From Clostridium frigoris (lineage in GTDB: Bacteria; Bacillota; Clostridia; Clostridiales; Clostridiaceae): a stretch of 64,000 nucleotides of DNA. The stretch lies in assembly GCF_018861865.1 (NCBI RefSeq), contig NZ_JAHLDV010000012.1, positions 1 to 64,000 of the forward strand. Reading direction: 5' to 3'. Under the pieces are notes generated by a model, which searched no databases, was not told the origin of the DNA, and was given only the letters and a program-made list of their open reading frames with translations. Below are positions 28,501 through 37,877 of this stretch, one piece after another. Position 1 is the stretch's first letter. Each line of letters starts with the position of its first letter. Both the position numbers and the translations under genes were made by a program.

Positions 28501-29571
28501 ATGGGAAAAAAGTATCCTTGTGTGGAAGTAAATTTAAAAAAGGTGACTCACAATGCAAAAACAATACTAGCAATGTGTAATAAAAAGCATATAGATGTTG
28601 CAGCGGTAACCAAAGTATATTGTGCCGAGATGCCGATTGTAGAAGCTATACTTAAAGCTGGAGTTACGCAGGTTGCGGATTCTAGAATTCTAAATTTAAA
28701 AAAGTTTAAAGAGTTGAGTTGTAAAAAGATGCTTCTTAGAATTCCAATGATAAGTGAAGCTAGTGAAGTTGTTAAATATAGTGATTGTAGTTTAAACTCA
28801 GAAATAGACACTATTAGATCTTTATCAAAAGCTGCAAAGGGTTTAAATAAAATTCATAACATCATATTAATGGTAGATTTAGGTGATTTAAGAGAAGGAG
28901 TCATGACTAATGATGTGGTATCCACTGTTAGTAAAATAGTGAAAATAGAGAATATTAAGTTAATTGGACTAGGTACCAATGTTACTTGTTATGGTGGAGT
29001 AATTCCGGATAGTGAAAACTTAGGCAAACTTATAGATTTAAAATTAGAAATAGAAAAAGGGTTTAATTTAAAATTACCTGTAATCTCAGGAGGAAACTCT
29101 AGTAGTTTATACATGGTGATTAATGATACTATACCAAAAGGAGTTAATCAGCTTCGATTGGGAGAAGCAATAGTTTTAGGTAGAGAAACTTCTTTTGGAA
29201 AAACAGTACCTAATTGCTATGATGATGCTTTTATACTTAAAGGTGAAATAGTTGAAATAAAGAGCAAACCGACGGTGCCAACAGGCACAATAGGAATGGA
29301 TGCTTTTGGAAATATTCTTTCTTTTGAAAATAAAGGAATAAGAAAAAGAGCTATTGTAGCAATTGGTAGACAAGATATAAGAGTAGAAGGGTTAACTCCA
29401 ATGGATAATGACATAAGTGTTTTTGGTGCAAGTAGTGATCATCTGATTTTAGATGTGACTGATTGTAAAAAACAATTAATAGTGGGAAGTATAGTAGAGT
29501 TTAAAATAGATTATGGATGTTTACTTGCGGCAATGACTTCGACCTATGTTGAAAAGTATTATAATAATTAA
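28501..29571 (+). CDS. orr: Ornithine racemase
   Basis: PLP-dependent racemase of the alanine-racemase (fold type III) family that converts L- to D-ornithine, the substrate of OraSE. The 356 residues start with CVEVNLKKVTHNAK; the PLP lysine is K38 in AAVTKVYCAEMP. VDLGDLREGVM and SGGNSSSLYM are family blocks. AAGGAGATT precedes the ATG. The related YhfX/alanine racemase families are alternatives, but the position between the mutase and ord makes ornithine racemase the likely role. Confidence 0.93.
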   Translation: MGKKYPCVEVNLKKVTHNAKTILAMCNKKHIDVAAVTKVYCAEMPIVEAILKAGVTQVADSRILNLKKFKELSCKKMLLRIPMISEASEVVKYSDCSLNSEIDTIRSLSKAAKGLNKIHNIILMVDLGDLREGVMTNDVVSTVSKIVKIENIKLIGLGTNVTCYGGVIPDSENLGKLIDLKLEIEKGFNLKLPVISGGNSSSLYMVINDTIPKGVNQLRLGEAIVLGRETSFGKTVPNCYDDAFILKGEIVEIKSKPTVPTGTIGMDAFGNILSFENKGIRKRAIVAIGRQDIRVEGLTPMDNDISVFGASSDHLILDVTDCKKQLIVGSIVEFKIDYGCLLAAMTSTYVEKYYNN

Positions 29572-29625
29572 AAATCAGTATAAATCATATAAAATTAAAT
29601 CTAAAATTTTAAGGAGGAACATATT

Positions 29626-30672
29626 ATGAAAAATAAAATTAGAGTTGTTGTTTGGGGATTAGGTTCAATGGGAAGCGGTATTGCTAAAATGGTACTCAGC
29701 AAAAAAGGATTTACTATCGTGGGAGCTATTGATATGGATCCTAGTAAGGTTGGCAAAAAACTTTATGAAGTGTTAGGTGTAAAAGCAAATGAAGATAATT
29801 CTTGTATCATTACAAAAAATTCTCAGGATGTTATAAAGAAGAGTTTTGCAGATGTTTGTCTTATGGCAACGGCTTCCTTTACAAAAGTTGTATTTCCATT
29901 AATAAAAATGGCAGCAGAAGCTGGTATGGATATTGTAACAACAGCTGAAGAAATGTCATACCCAAGAGCAATGGATCCTAAATTATCAGATGATATGGAT
30001 AAAATAGCTAAAGACAATAATATCTCAATATTAGGAACAGGAGTGAATCCTGGGTTTATAATGGATTTAGTTGCTATAATGCTTACAGGAGTTTCTGATA
30101 CAGTGGATAGCATAAAGGCTACTAGAGTAAATGATTTAGCTTGTTTTGGCAAGGCAGTTATGGTTGAGCAAGGTATTGGCTTAAAACCAGAACAATTTAT
30201 ACAAGGAGTTAAAGACAATACAGTAGATGGACACGTTGGGTTTTTACAATCTTTTGGAATGTTTGAAGAAGCATTTAATATCAAGTTCAATAATATTAGA
30301 CAAGAAAAATCACCAATTGTTACAACTGTACCACGTAGCACGGATATCGTTTCGGTGAAAGCTGGAGAAGTTGCTGGATGTAGCCAATTGGGATATGCAA
30401 GTTTAGGAGACAAAGTATTTGCTACAATGGAGCATCCTCAACAGATAAGACCAGAACTTGAAAACGTTGATACTGGAGATTATATTACAATTAAGGGAGT
30501 TCCAAACTTGAACCTTCAAATAAAACCAGAAATACCAGGAGGAATTGCTACAATAGCTATATGTGTTAATATGATTCCTCTTGTAATGAATTCTCAGCCT
30601 GGACTTAAAACAATGCTTGATTTACCAGTTCCAAGAGCTATAATAGGTGATGTTAGGGATTTAGTAAAGTAA
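29626..30672 (+). CDS. ord: 2,4-diaminopentanoate dehydrogenase
   Basis: NAD(P)-dependent oxidative deaminase that converts 2,4-diaminopentanoate to 2-amino-4-oxopentanoate, linking the mutase to OrtAB. The 348 residues begin with a Rossmann motif VVWGLGSMGSG (residues 8-18) and contain LGTGVNPGF, the dihydrodipicolinate-reductase-like block. AAGGAGGAA precedes the start. The stop codon lies in a short GTAAA tandem repeat. Confidence 0.94.
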   Translation: MKNKIRVVVWGLGSMGSGIAKMVLSKKGFTIVGAIDMDPSKVGKKLYEVLGVKANEDNSCIITKNSQDVIKKSFADVCLMATASFTKVVFPLIKMAAEAGMDIVTTAEEMSYPRAMDPKLSDDMDKIAKDNNISILGTGVNPGFIMDLVAIMLTGVSDTVDSIKATRVNDLACFGKAVMVEQGIGLKPEQFIQGVKDNTVDGHVGFLQSFGMFEEAFNIKFNNIRQEKSPIVTTVPRSTDIVSVKAGEVAGCSQLGYASLGDKVFATMEHPQQIRPELENVDTGDYITIKGVPNLNLQIKPEIPGGIATIAICVNMIPLVMNSQPGLKTMLDLPVPRAIIGDVRDLVK

Positions 30673-30683
30673 AGTAAAGTAAA
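30664..30683 (+). repeat. GTAAA pentanucleotide tandem repeat
   Basis: Four perfect GTAAA units, followed by one ATAAA, cover the last codons and stop of ord and the start of the intergenic gap. Changes in copy number could alter the ord C-terminus or the spacing. Confidence 0.8.
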
Positions 30684-30714
30684 ATAAACCAATATTAAGG
30701 GGGAGTTTTTTATA

Positions 30715-32136
30715 ATGGAAGAAGATAATAAAAAATTAGGACTTGGGCTACTTGTCGCTTTAGGCATTGGTACTATGATTGCCTCAGGTATTTTTAATAG
30801 CCCAACGGACCTAATATCAACAACAAATCCAATGGCAGTTCTCATTTCATGGGGTATTGGAGTTTTTGGCGTAATTATGCTAGGGTTGGTATTTTACTTA
30901 CTTTCAAATAAAAGACCTGATTTACAGGGGGGCATTTATTCTTATGCAAAAGATGGATATGGTGACTTTGTAGGTTTCAATTCAGCTTGGGGTTATTTTA
31001 CAAGTTCTTTCCTTGGAAATATAGCATTTGTTGTTTTGATTTTTAAAACTATAAATAGTTTAATTGGAGAAGGATATTCAATGCCTCCAATTTTATCGTT
31101 TATACTTGCGTCTATCCTTTTGTGGTCATATTATTTTATAATAAGACGAGGTATAAGGCAAGCAGGTATACTGAATTTAATAGTTACAATTGGTAAAGTT
31201 ATACCCCTGATTTTAGTAATAATATTTGGATTTTCAGCGTTTAAACTAGGTATATTTAATGTAGATAACTGGCAGACGGTTTTAGCATCAAGTGGAGACC
31301 ATGTTAATTTAGGGAAACAAATAAGTGGGGCTATGGGAACAATTTTATGGTGCTTTGTTGGTGTTGAAGGCTTAGTAGTTTTGTCTCAAAGAGCAGAATC
31401 TCAAATACTAGTTGGTAAAGGGACAATAATTTCACTTGCTATAACGGCAACACTTTATGTATCAATATCTATATTATCAATGGGTATTCTTCCAGCTAAA
31501 GCTTTAGTTGCAGCACAAACGCCTCTAGCAGCTGTTTTAGCACAAACAGCACTAGGAAGTGCAGGGGCTATGATTGTTAAAGTTGGAATATTAATTTCAC
31601 TTATAGGAGCACTTCTTTGTTGGCTTTTACTAACAACAGAAATCCTATATGTTCCAGCAGAGCAAGATGGGTTAATGCCTAAGTGGTTTAAAAAGAATAA
31701 CAATAAAAATGTACCTACAAATGCTCTTTTATTTTCAATGCTCGCAACACAAATAGGGCTTTTAGCTATGTTATCACCGGCATTACAAAAGGCTTATTAT
31801 GTAGCAACTCACATGTGTACAACTAATATTTTAATCCCATACTTATTAACATCTATGTTTGCATATAAAGTATATAAAAAAGAAGGCGGACATATTAAAG
31901 AAAAAATTATAGCAATAATTGCAGGTATTTATTCAGTTTATGTTATATATGCAGTAGGAATTGGATACTTAGGGTTAGCTGTTGTAATTTATGCAATAGG
32001 TATAGGCTTTTATTTAAAAGCAAAAAAAGAAAAAAATGAAGCAATTACTTATAAAGAAAAGTTGGCTATGGTAGCTATTATTATAGTAGCTATTATTATG
32101 ATAATAGCAGCAGCTATGGGTAAAATTTCTGTTTAA
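30715..32136 (+). CDS. APA-family amino acid antiporter (ornithine operon)
   Basis: A 473-residue permease with about 12-13 transmembrane segments, of the basic amino acid/polyamine antiporter branch of the APC superfamily. LGIGTMIASGIFNSP is the glycine-rich substrate loop of TM1. GGIYSYAKDGYGDFVGF is typical of arginine:ornithine and lysine antiporters, and it resembles ArcD at 42848. Last gene of the ornithine cluster, so ornithine (or arginine/ornithine exchange) is the likely substrate. AAGGGGGAG precedes the start. Confidence 0.88.
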   Translation: MEEDNKKLGLGLLVALGIGTMIASGIFNSPTDLISTTNPMAVLISWGIGVFGVIMLGLVFYLLSNKRPDLQGGIYSYAKDGYGDFVGFNSAWGYFTSSFLGNIAFVVLIFKTINSLIGEGYSMPPILSFILASILLWSYYFIIRRGIRQAGILNLIVTIGKVIPLILVIIFGFSAFKLGIFNVDNWQTVLASSGDHVNLGKQISGAMGTILWCFVGVEGLVVLSQRAESQILVGKGTIISLAITATLYVSISILSMGILPAKALVAAQTPLAAVLAQTALGSAGAMIVKVGILISLIGALLCWLLLTTEILYVPAEQDGLMPKWFKKNNNKNVPTNALLFSMLATQIGLLAMLSPALQKAYYVATHMCTTNILIPYLLTSMFAYKVYKKEGGHIKEKIIAIIAGIYSVYVIYAVGIGYLGLAVVIYAIGIGFYLKAKKEKNEAITYKEKLAMVAIIIVAIIMIIAAAMGKISV

Positions 32137-32149
32137 AGACATTTCTGAA

Positions 32150-32249
32150 GTCGTTAATGCAGCTCCACAGGAGATGATTTGACGACATTTTAACAGTATT
32201 TAATGTATCTCCGGTGGCGTTTTATTGGCGATCCAGGAGATGATTTGAC
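32150..32249 (+). repeat. Tandem GGAGATGAT stem-loop modules, locus 2
   Basis: Module 1 is GCAGCTCCACAGGAGATGAT inside an outer GTCGT/ACGAC stem (32151-32188). Module 2 is ATCTCC...GGAGATGAT with a long loop (about 32216-32245). Both end in GGAGATGATTTGAC. They lie between the antiporter and the two-component kinase. The same sequence GACATTTC/TGAAGTCGTTAATGC that begins this copy also begins the copy downstream of arcD. Confidence 0.65.
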
Positions 32250-32252
32250 AAC

Positions 32253-32280
32253 AATTCAGAAGGAAATTTCCTTCTGAATT
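32253..32280. repeat. Palindromic element, copy P2
   Basis: A perfect 28-bp palindrome with no loop; each arm is AATTCAGAAGGAAA. The arm is the same as in P1 at 10492-10545. Confidence 0.8.
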
Positions 32281-32367
32281 TGTTATTATTATACATTCAG
32301 ACATGATAAAGAATTACATAAGTTATATGATAGATTTTAAATATAGAATTGTAAGGAGAAAGATATT

Positions 32368-32394
32368 ATGAAAACTAAGAAAAGTGTTGTTTGA
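32368..32394 (+). CDS. Eight-codon leader frame overlapping the kinase start
   Basis: ATG 32368 has the only good ribosome site here (TAAGGAGAAAG) and encodes MKTKKSVV followed by TGA at 32392. The kinase GTG (32384) lies inside it in another frame and has no Shine-Dalgarno of its own. Either the peptide couples translation of the kinase, or the kinase once began at 32368 and a small indel has shifted its first codons. Confidence 0.5.
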   Translation: MKTKKSVV

Positions 32395-33694
32395 ACAAAC
32401 ATTTAATAAAAAGAAGAGAATAAAATCTATTTTTATCATTGCTATAGGGGTTGCCATAGCCTCTCAAATTAATATTAATTTTTTTGTTCCAGGGTTTATA
32501 GTAACATTATCTGTGGTTATATTGCCTGTTTTTCTTTATTTTTATAAAGAATTTAATCCAATAGAAATTCTCTTTGTAACTGGAATTATTTCTCCACTTT
32601 ACAGGGGTGTGTTTTTATACTTTGGTACTGGCAATCTGCATAATACAATTAGATTTATAGGTGCAGATGTTTTGTTTTATTTTTCATATGGTATTTTATT
32701 TTATCTATTGTATTGGAGAAAGAAAAAGACAGGAATTACTGATTTATTTATTTCAGTATTCTTTTGTGATTTTATTTCAAATGTAATAGAAATAAGTATT
32801 ATGCTCCATTTTAAAAGATATAGCTATATCATGTTTCAAGATTTAGCAATAATAGCATTTATAAGAACAGTAATTATGATATGTATTATATTGTTACTTA
32901 AATATTATAAGTTCTTATTGATTAATGAAGAACATGAAAAAAGATATAGAAGATTAATATTAATGACTTCAAGTGTTAAAAGTGAAATATATTTTATGAA
33001 TAAAAACAATGCAGATATCGAAGGTGTTATGAAAAAAGCCTATTTGCTTTATAAAATAATATCAGAGCAAAATTATCCATTGCAGTTAAAAGATCTTTCG
33101 CTTGATATAGCAAAAGATGTGCACGAAATAAAAAAAGATTATATAAGTGTTATAAAAGGGTTAGAAGAAATGGTTGGTAAAAAAACAGATACTGCAGAAG
33201 TGGATATGGCTAAAATGAATATTAAAGATATTGTAAACATTATTAAAACTGATGTATTGAAATATATAAAAACAAATAAACTTAACATTTCCTTAGAATT
33301 TAAGCTAGAGGATAATTTCAACGTAGTAGAGCATTTTTATATAGTTTGCATATTGCGAAACCTTATTTACAATAGTATAGAATCTATGGATAAAAAGAAA
33401 AATGGATATATTAAAATTTTAATTAAGAGGAGCGAATATGACTGTATTCTTGTTGTATCTGATAATGGAAAAGGCATAAAAGAGAAAGATATTGAATTTA
33501 TTTTTAATCCTGGATTTTCAACTAAATTTAATACAGAGACAGGTGATATTTGTAGGGGTATAGGACTTGCCCATGTAAAAGGCATTGTTAATGATGTATT
33601 TGGTGGTACCATAGAGGTACAGTCTACAGCAGGAATAGGAACTGAATTTACTATAAAAATAAAAGAAGATAATATGGAAGGGGAACCTGTATGA
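32384..33694 (+). CDS. GlnK-like sensor histidine kinase
   Basis: A 436-residue membrane kinase. Residues 14-180 form about six hydrophobic segments. The phospho-accepting histidine is probably H247 in DIAKDVHEIKKDY, a form typical of the GlnK (YcbA) group rather than the classic H-box. The ATPase domain has LRNLIYNSIE (N box), SDNGKGI (G1) and RGIGLAHVKGI (G2). The stop overlaps the regulator start by four bases (ATGA). The ligand is not known; the place between ornithine and arginine genes suggests an amino acid. The N-terminus is uncertain because the best ribosome site is out of frame. Confidence 0.88.
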   Translation: MLFEQTFNKKKRIKSIFIIAIGVAIASQININFFVPGFIVTLSVVILPVFLYFYKEFNPIEILFVTGIISPLYRGVFLYFGTGNLHNTIRFIGADVLFYFSYGILFYLLYWRKKKTGITDLFISVFFCDFISNVIEISIMLHFKRYSYIMFQDLAIIAFIRTVIMICIILLLKYYKFLLINEEHEKRYRRLILMTSSVKSEIYFMNKNNADIEGVMKKAYLLYKIISEQNYPLQLKDLSLDIAKDVHEIKKDYISVIKGLEEMVGKKTDTAEVDMAKMNIKDIVNIIKTDVLKYIKTNKLNISLEFKLEDNFNVVEHFYIVCILRNLIYNSIESMDKKKNGYIKILIKRSEYDCILVVSDNGKGIKEKDIEFIFNPGFSTKFNTETGDICRGIGLAHVKGIVNDVFGGTIEVQSTAGIGTEFTIKIKEDNMEGEPV

Positions 33695-34521
33695 GATACT
33701 ATATTGTTGATGATGATATAAGTATAGTGAGAATACTTGCAAATATAATAGAAGAGAATAATTTATTTGAAGTTATTGGTAGCTCAAATGATGGTGAAAC
33801 AGGCTTTGATCAAATACTTTTATTAAACCCTGACATTGTACTCGTAGATCTTCTTATGCCAAAAATGGATGGAAATACTCTTGTTAAAGAAATCAAAAAA
33901 TTAAGACCAGATATTTGTTTTATCATGATATCTCAGGTTTTAGATAGTGCACTTGTTGCAGATTCATACAAATCAGGAATAGAATTTTTTATAAAAAAGC
34001 CTATAAATAAAATAGAAGTAGAAAATGTAATTTTAAAAGTTGCAGAAAAAATAGATATGCAAATAACGCTGGCTAACATTAAAAAGATGCTAATGGGTTC
34101 TACAAATCATGGTAAAGATATTAATGATAGTTTAAAGGAAATAAAACATATTTTAAGTATACTAGGAATGCTTGGTGAAAAAGGAACGATAGATATAATT
34201 AAAATATGTACATATCTTATTGAAAATAATAAATCATTTTTTGAATGCGATTTAGAAAAATTATTTGCTTGTTTTGGAGATAATCCAGAGGTTGTAAAAC
34301 AAAGGATTAGAAGAGCAATTAAAGATGGGATGGAGAATATCGCAAACTTAGGGATTGAAGATACAATGAATGAAACCTTTTGTACTTATTCAAATGTTCT
34401 TTTTAATTTTTCAAGTGTTAAAGCTGAAATGGATCATATAAAAGGTATAAAAAATACAAGAGGCAAAATTTCTATAAATAAATTTTTTGAAGGAATTTTA
34501 CTTAATTGTGAAATAAATTAG
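33691..34521 (+). CDS. GlnL-like response regulator (receiver + YcbB domain)
   Basis: A 276-residue regulator. The receiver domain has the acidic pair DDD near residue 8, the phosphorylated D53 in VDLLMPKMDG and the switch lysine in FIKKPINK. The C-terminal half matches the YcbB/GlnL DNA-binding domain, which has an AraC-unlike helical fold (QRIRRAIKDGMENIANLG). It pairs with the overlapping kinase. In Bacillus the related pair controls glutamine uptake and use; here the neighbours (RocB-like peptidase, APC permease, arc genes) suggest amino acid catabolism. Confidence 0.88.
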   Translation: MRYYIVDDDISIVRILANIIEENNLFEVIGSSNDGETGFDQILLLNPDIVLVDLLMPKMDGNTLVKEIKKLRPDICFIMISQVLDSALVADSYKSGIEFFIKKPINKIEVENVILKVAEKIDMQITLANIKKMLMGSTNHGKDINDSLKEIKHILSILGMLGEKGTIDIIKICTYLIENNKSFFECDLEKLFACFGDNPEVVKQRIRRAIKDGMENIANLGIEDTMNETFCTYSNVLFNFSSVKAEMDHIKGIKNTRGKISINKFFEGILLNCEIN

Positions 34522-34552
34522 AAAATAGTTATTATATTTGGAGGTGTTATAT

Positions 34553-36214
34553 GTGATTAGTGTTCTAATGGAAGATTCTGAAAAAAAAATAAAAGATACT
34601 TTAATAGAATTAATTTCTGTGCGAAGTGATACAGGGACCACACTTGAGAAAGATGTTGAAAAATACCTATATGTTTGGTTACAAAAATTAGATTATTTTA
34701 AAATTAATACAAATAACTTGGGAAGTTATCCACTTAAAAACGATTCATTAGAAAGAGCTATTGTATGGGGGTTGATTAAAGGAGTTGGTAGGAAAACAGT
34801 TATTCTTCTTAATCATCATGACGTTGTAGATGCTTATGATTATCAAACTCTAAAAACGTATGCTTATTGCCCTGAATTACTTAAAGAGATGCTCAAAAAT
34901 GTTGAATTAGCAAGGGATGTTGAAGAGGATTTAATGAGTGGTGAATGGATTTTCGCAAGAGGAGCTGCAGACATGAAGGCAGGTATTGCAATTCAGTTGT
35001 CACTTATTGAAGCTTTTTCAAAGCGTCAAAAATTTAATGGTAATGTTCTCTTTTTATCAGTTGCTGATGAGGAATCATTATCACTGGGAATGAGAAATAG
35101 CGCAGAGCTACTTAAAAAAATCAAGAATAAATTTGATTTGGATTATACTATTTTAATTGATTCAGAGCCACATCAAAAAACGGAAAATAATGAAGGTGTT
35201 TTTTATACAGGATCTGTTGGAAAATTAATGCCTGTTGTGTATGTAAGAGGTAAAAAAACTCATATTGGTGACATCTTTCAGGGATTTAATCCAATCCTTT
35301 TATTATCTCAAATTGTAAGTGAAACGGAACTTAATTCGGATTTCTCAGATGTTGTAGAGGATGAAGTATCACCTCCACCTTCTTGGAACTATTTTAGAGA
35401 TGGTAAGAAATGTTATGATGCTTCTATACCTGATTCGGCAGGTGGATATTTTAGTGTCTTAACTCTTAAGCGAACACCAAAGATAATACTTGAGCAATTA
35501 CTTAAAATTTCTAAACAAGCTTTTGAAAACGTTATATGCCAAATGAATAAAAACTATAGTAATTATTTAAATAAGAAAAATGAGTCCGAACATAAGCTTC
35601 CTTGGAAGACAAATGTTAAAACCTTTTCACAAATATATAATGACGCCATTGAACAATCAGGAGAAAAATTCATTTTAGATTATCGTTTAACTATTGAAAA
35701 ATTAAAGACAGACATAAAAAATAACATCATTAGTATGCCTGAGAGTAATATAGCGCTAATTGGTAAAACACTAGACTATATTACAGATAAAACACCAATG
35801 GTGGTTATAGCATTTTCTCCGCCGTATTACCCTCACATATCAATTAATGATTTTACAGAATTAGATAATAATGTATCAGATATTAGCAATGCTGTAGTTC
35901 GTATTGCAAGGGAAGTGTGTTTTGAAACTTATAGTAAAAGAAATTATTTCATGGGTATTTCTGACATGAGTTATGCGGCATTGAATGAAAGTGAGAACGT
36001 AATACCACATATAGAATTTAATATGCCACTTTGGGAAAACATGTATGATATTCCATTTGAAACTATAAAACAATTAGCTATTCCAAGCATAAATATAGGT
36101 CCTTATGGAAAGGATCTGCATAAGTTTACGGAAAGGGTCTTTACGAATGATGTAATAAGACAAACACCAAAATTAATTGCTGGAGTAATTGATTATGTTT
36201 TAAAAAACAATTAA
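34553..36214 (+). CDS. M20-family peptidase, RocB-like
   Basis: A 553-residue zinc peptidase-fold protein like RocB of arginine utilisation. Metal-binding residues appear in LLNHHDVVD, GAADMKAG and ADEESLSLG, followed by a dimerisation insert and a long C-terminal part ending IPSINIGPYGKDLH. The role of RocB is not well defined; it may hydrolyse an arginine- or ornithine-containing compound. GTG 34553 is 8 nt after GGAGG; the frame is open upstream to TTG 34538 within the ribosome site. It starts 31 nt after the response regulator. Confidence 0.87.
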   Translation: MISVLMEDSEKKIKDTLIELISVRSDTGTTLEKDVEKYLYVWLQKLDYFKINTNNLGSYPLKNDSLERAIVWGLIKGVGRKTVILLNHHDVVDAYDYQTLKTYAYCPELLKEMLKNVELARDVEEDLMSGEWIFARGAADMKAGIAIQLSLIEAFSKRQKFNGNVLFLSVADEESLSLGMRNSAELLKKIKNKFDLDYTILIDSEPHQKTENNEGVFYTGSVGKLMPVVYVRGKKTHIGDIFQGFNPILLLSQIVSETELNSDFSDVVEDEVSPPPSWNYFRDGKKCYDASIPDSAGGYFSVLTLKRTPKIILEQLLKISKQAFENVICQMNKNYSNYLNKKNESEHKLPWKTNVKTFSQIYNDAIEQSGEKFILDYRLTIEKLKTDIKNNIISMPESNIALIGKTLDYITDKTPMVVIAFSPPYYPHISINDFTELDNNVSDISNAVVRIAREVCFETYSKRNYFMGISDMSYAALNESENVIPHIEFNMPLWENMYDIPFETIKQLAIPSINIGPYGKDLHKFTERVFTNDVIRQTPKLIAGVIDYVLKNN

Positions 36215-36256
36215 GATTATAAATAAAAAATATTTATAATCTTAATTGTTTTTTTG
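36211..36256 (+). terminator. Terminator after RocB-like gene
   Basis: ATTAAGATTATAAATA pairs with TATTTATAATCTTAAT around AAAA and runs into GTTTTTTTG. The stem includes the stop codon. Confidence 0.88.
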
Positions 36257-36390
36257 ATGTAAATTGAATGTTTTTGAAAGTATGATTTTATAATGAAAGA
36301 AGAAGAAAACGATTACTTAATTAATTTAGAAACAAGGTTTAGATTTTGAATTTACATGCTTACCACAGTTAAATAAAGGGGGAGTGTAGA

Positions 36391-37812
36391 ATGGAATCAA
36401 ATAACAATGAAATAAAAGAGGTACTTGATAAATCTAAAGGACTTGAACGCAGTTTATCAAGTAGACACATTCAAATGTATACACTTGGGTCAACTATAGG
36501 TACGGGCATATTTTTAGCCTCAGGTTATGTTATACACAATGCGGGGCCTGGGGGTGCGGTGGTTGCATATTTGATTGGTGCATTAATTATGTATCTAATG
36601 ATGTCATGCCTTGGAGAGCTAACAGTGGCAATGCCCGTTTCAGGTAATGTGCAAGCCTATGCAACAGAATTTATTAGTCCAGCAATAGGATTTACATCTG
36701 GTTGGATGAAGTGGATAAGTTGTGCGGTCACAGTGACAGCTCAATTAGTTGCTTCAGCGATTATAATGAAAAATATATTCCCTACTGTAAGTTCACTAGT
36801 TTGGATTGTTGCCTTTACTATTTTATTAATTTTACTTAATGTACTTCCAGCTAGGAACTATGGTGAAACAGAATTTTGGTTTGCAAGTGTTAAGATTATA
36901 GCTGTAGCTCTCTTTGTTATTGTAGGAATTGGAATTATGACAGGCGTTATTGGAGGGAAATCTATTGGGTTCACGAATTTTGTAAATGATGGAGGAGCAT
37001 TTCCTAATGGGTTTAAAGCCATTGTTGTATGTATGTTATCTGCTATCTTTGCATTTGGTGGATCAGACCTTATTGCAACTGCAGCAGGTGAGAGTAAAAA
37101 CCCTGGAGTTGAAATGCCAAAGGCCATAAAAGGATATGTAATTTCTATAACATTAATTTATGTAGTATGTGTTATTTTAATTGGGTGTGTTCTTCCTTGG
37201 AGAGAAGCAAACCTTGCAGGTAGTCCTTTTGCTTATATGTTTAAAAGCGCCGGCATAAGTTCAGCTGCACTTTTAGTAAATATAATTGTTGTTACCTCAG
37301 CACTGTCATCAGCAAATGGTTTTTTATATGCAAGTACAAGGACTTTGTGGTCTCTTGCAAAACATAAACAAGCTCCCAAAATATTATCAAAACTAAATAA
37401 GAATAAAGTTCCAATATATTCACTTGCTATTTCTATTGCGTTTGCATCATTTGCAATAGTTTCCAGTTTTATAGCAGCTGATACAGTCTATCTCTTCTTA
37501 ATCTCTCTTCTCGCAAGCATTGATATATTCATTTATTCAATAGATTGTATATGTCAAATGCGATTTCGAAAACGTTATATATCAGAAGGGAATAAGGTTG
37601 AGGATTTAAAATATAGAACGCCATTTTATCCAGTAACTCCAATTTTAGCGCTTATATTATATGGCATAATAGTAATAGCTATGATATTTGATCCAACAGA
37701 AAAAATAGCCGTTATCACAGGAGTTCCAACAATAATAATATTATATGTTTCGTTTAAATACTTCTCTAGAAAGATGAATAATACTAATACAAAGGATACT
37801 AAAGTTTTATAA
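36391..37812 (+). CDS. APC-superfamily amino acid permease (AAT family)
   Basis: A 473-residue permease with about 12 transmembrane segments. RSLSSRHIQMYTLGSTIGTGIFLASG is the N-terminal AAT-family signature (split here over residues 21-46), and GELTVAMPVSGNVQAYATEF is also conserved. It is closer to the RocE/GabP/LysP group of proton symporters than to the antiporters at 30715 and 42848. It sits just before arcB1, so arginine uptake is likely. AAAGGGGGAG precedes the start. Confidence 0.87.
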   Translation: MESNNNEIKEVLDKSKGLERSLSSRHIQMYTLGSTIGTGIFLASGYVIHNAGPGGAVVAYLIGALIMYLMMSCLGELTVAMPVSGNVQAYATEFISPAIGFTSGWMKWISCAVTVTAQLVASAIIMKNIFPTVSSLVWIVAFTILLILLNVLPARNYGETEFWFASVKIIAVALFVIVGIGIMTGVIGGKSIGFTNFVNDGGAFPNGFKAIVVCMLSAIFAFGGSDLIATAAGESKNPGVEMPKAIKGYVISITLIYVVCVILIGCVLPWREANLAGSPFAYMFKSAGISSAALLVNIIVVTSALSSANGFLYASTRTLWSLAKHKQAPKILSKLNKNKVPIYSLAISIAFASFAIVSSFIAADTVYLFLISLLASIDIFIYSIDCICQMRFRKRYISEGNKVEDLKYRTPFYPVTPILALILYGIIVIAMIFDPTEKIAVITGVPTIIILYVSFKYFSRKMNNTNTKDTKVL

Positions 37813-37877
37813 TAAAAGTAAAGTAAGATATTTTATTATAAAAACAATATAAATAAAAATATTAGGAGGAATTTATT

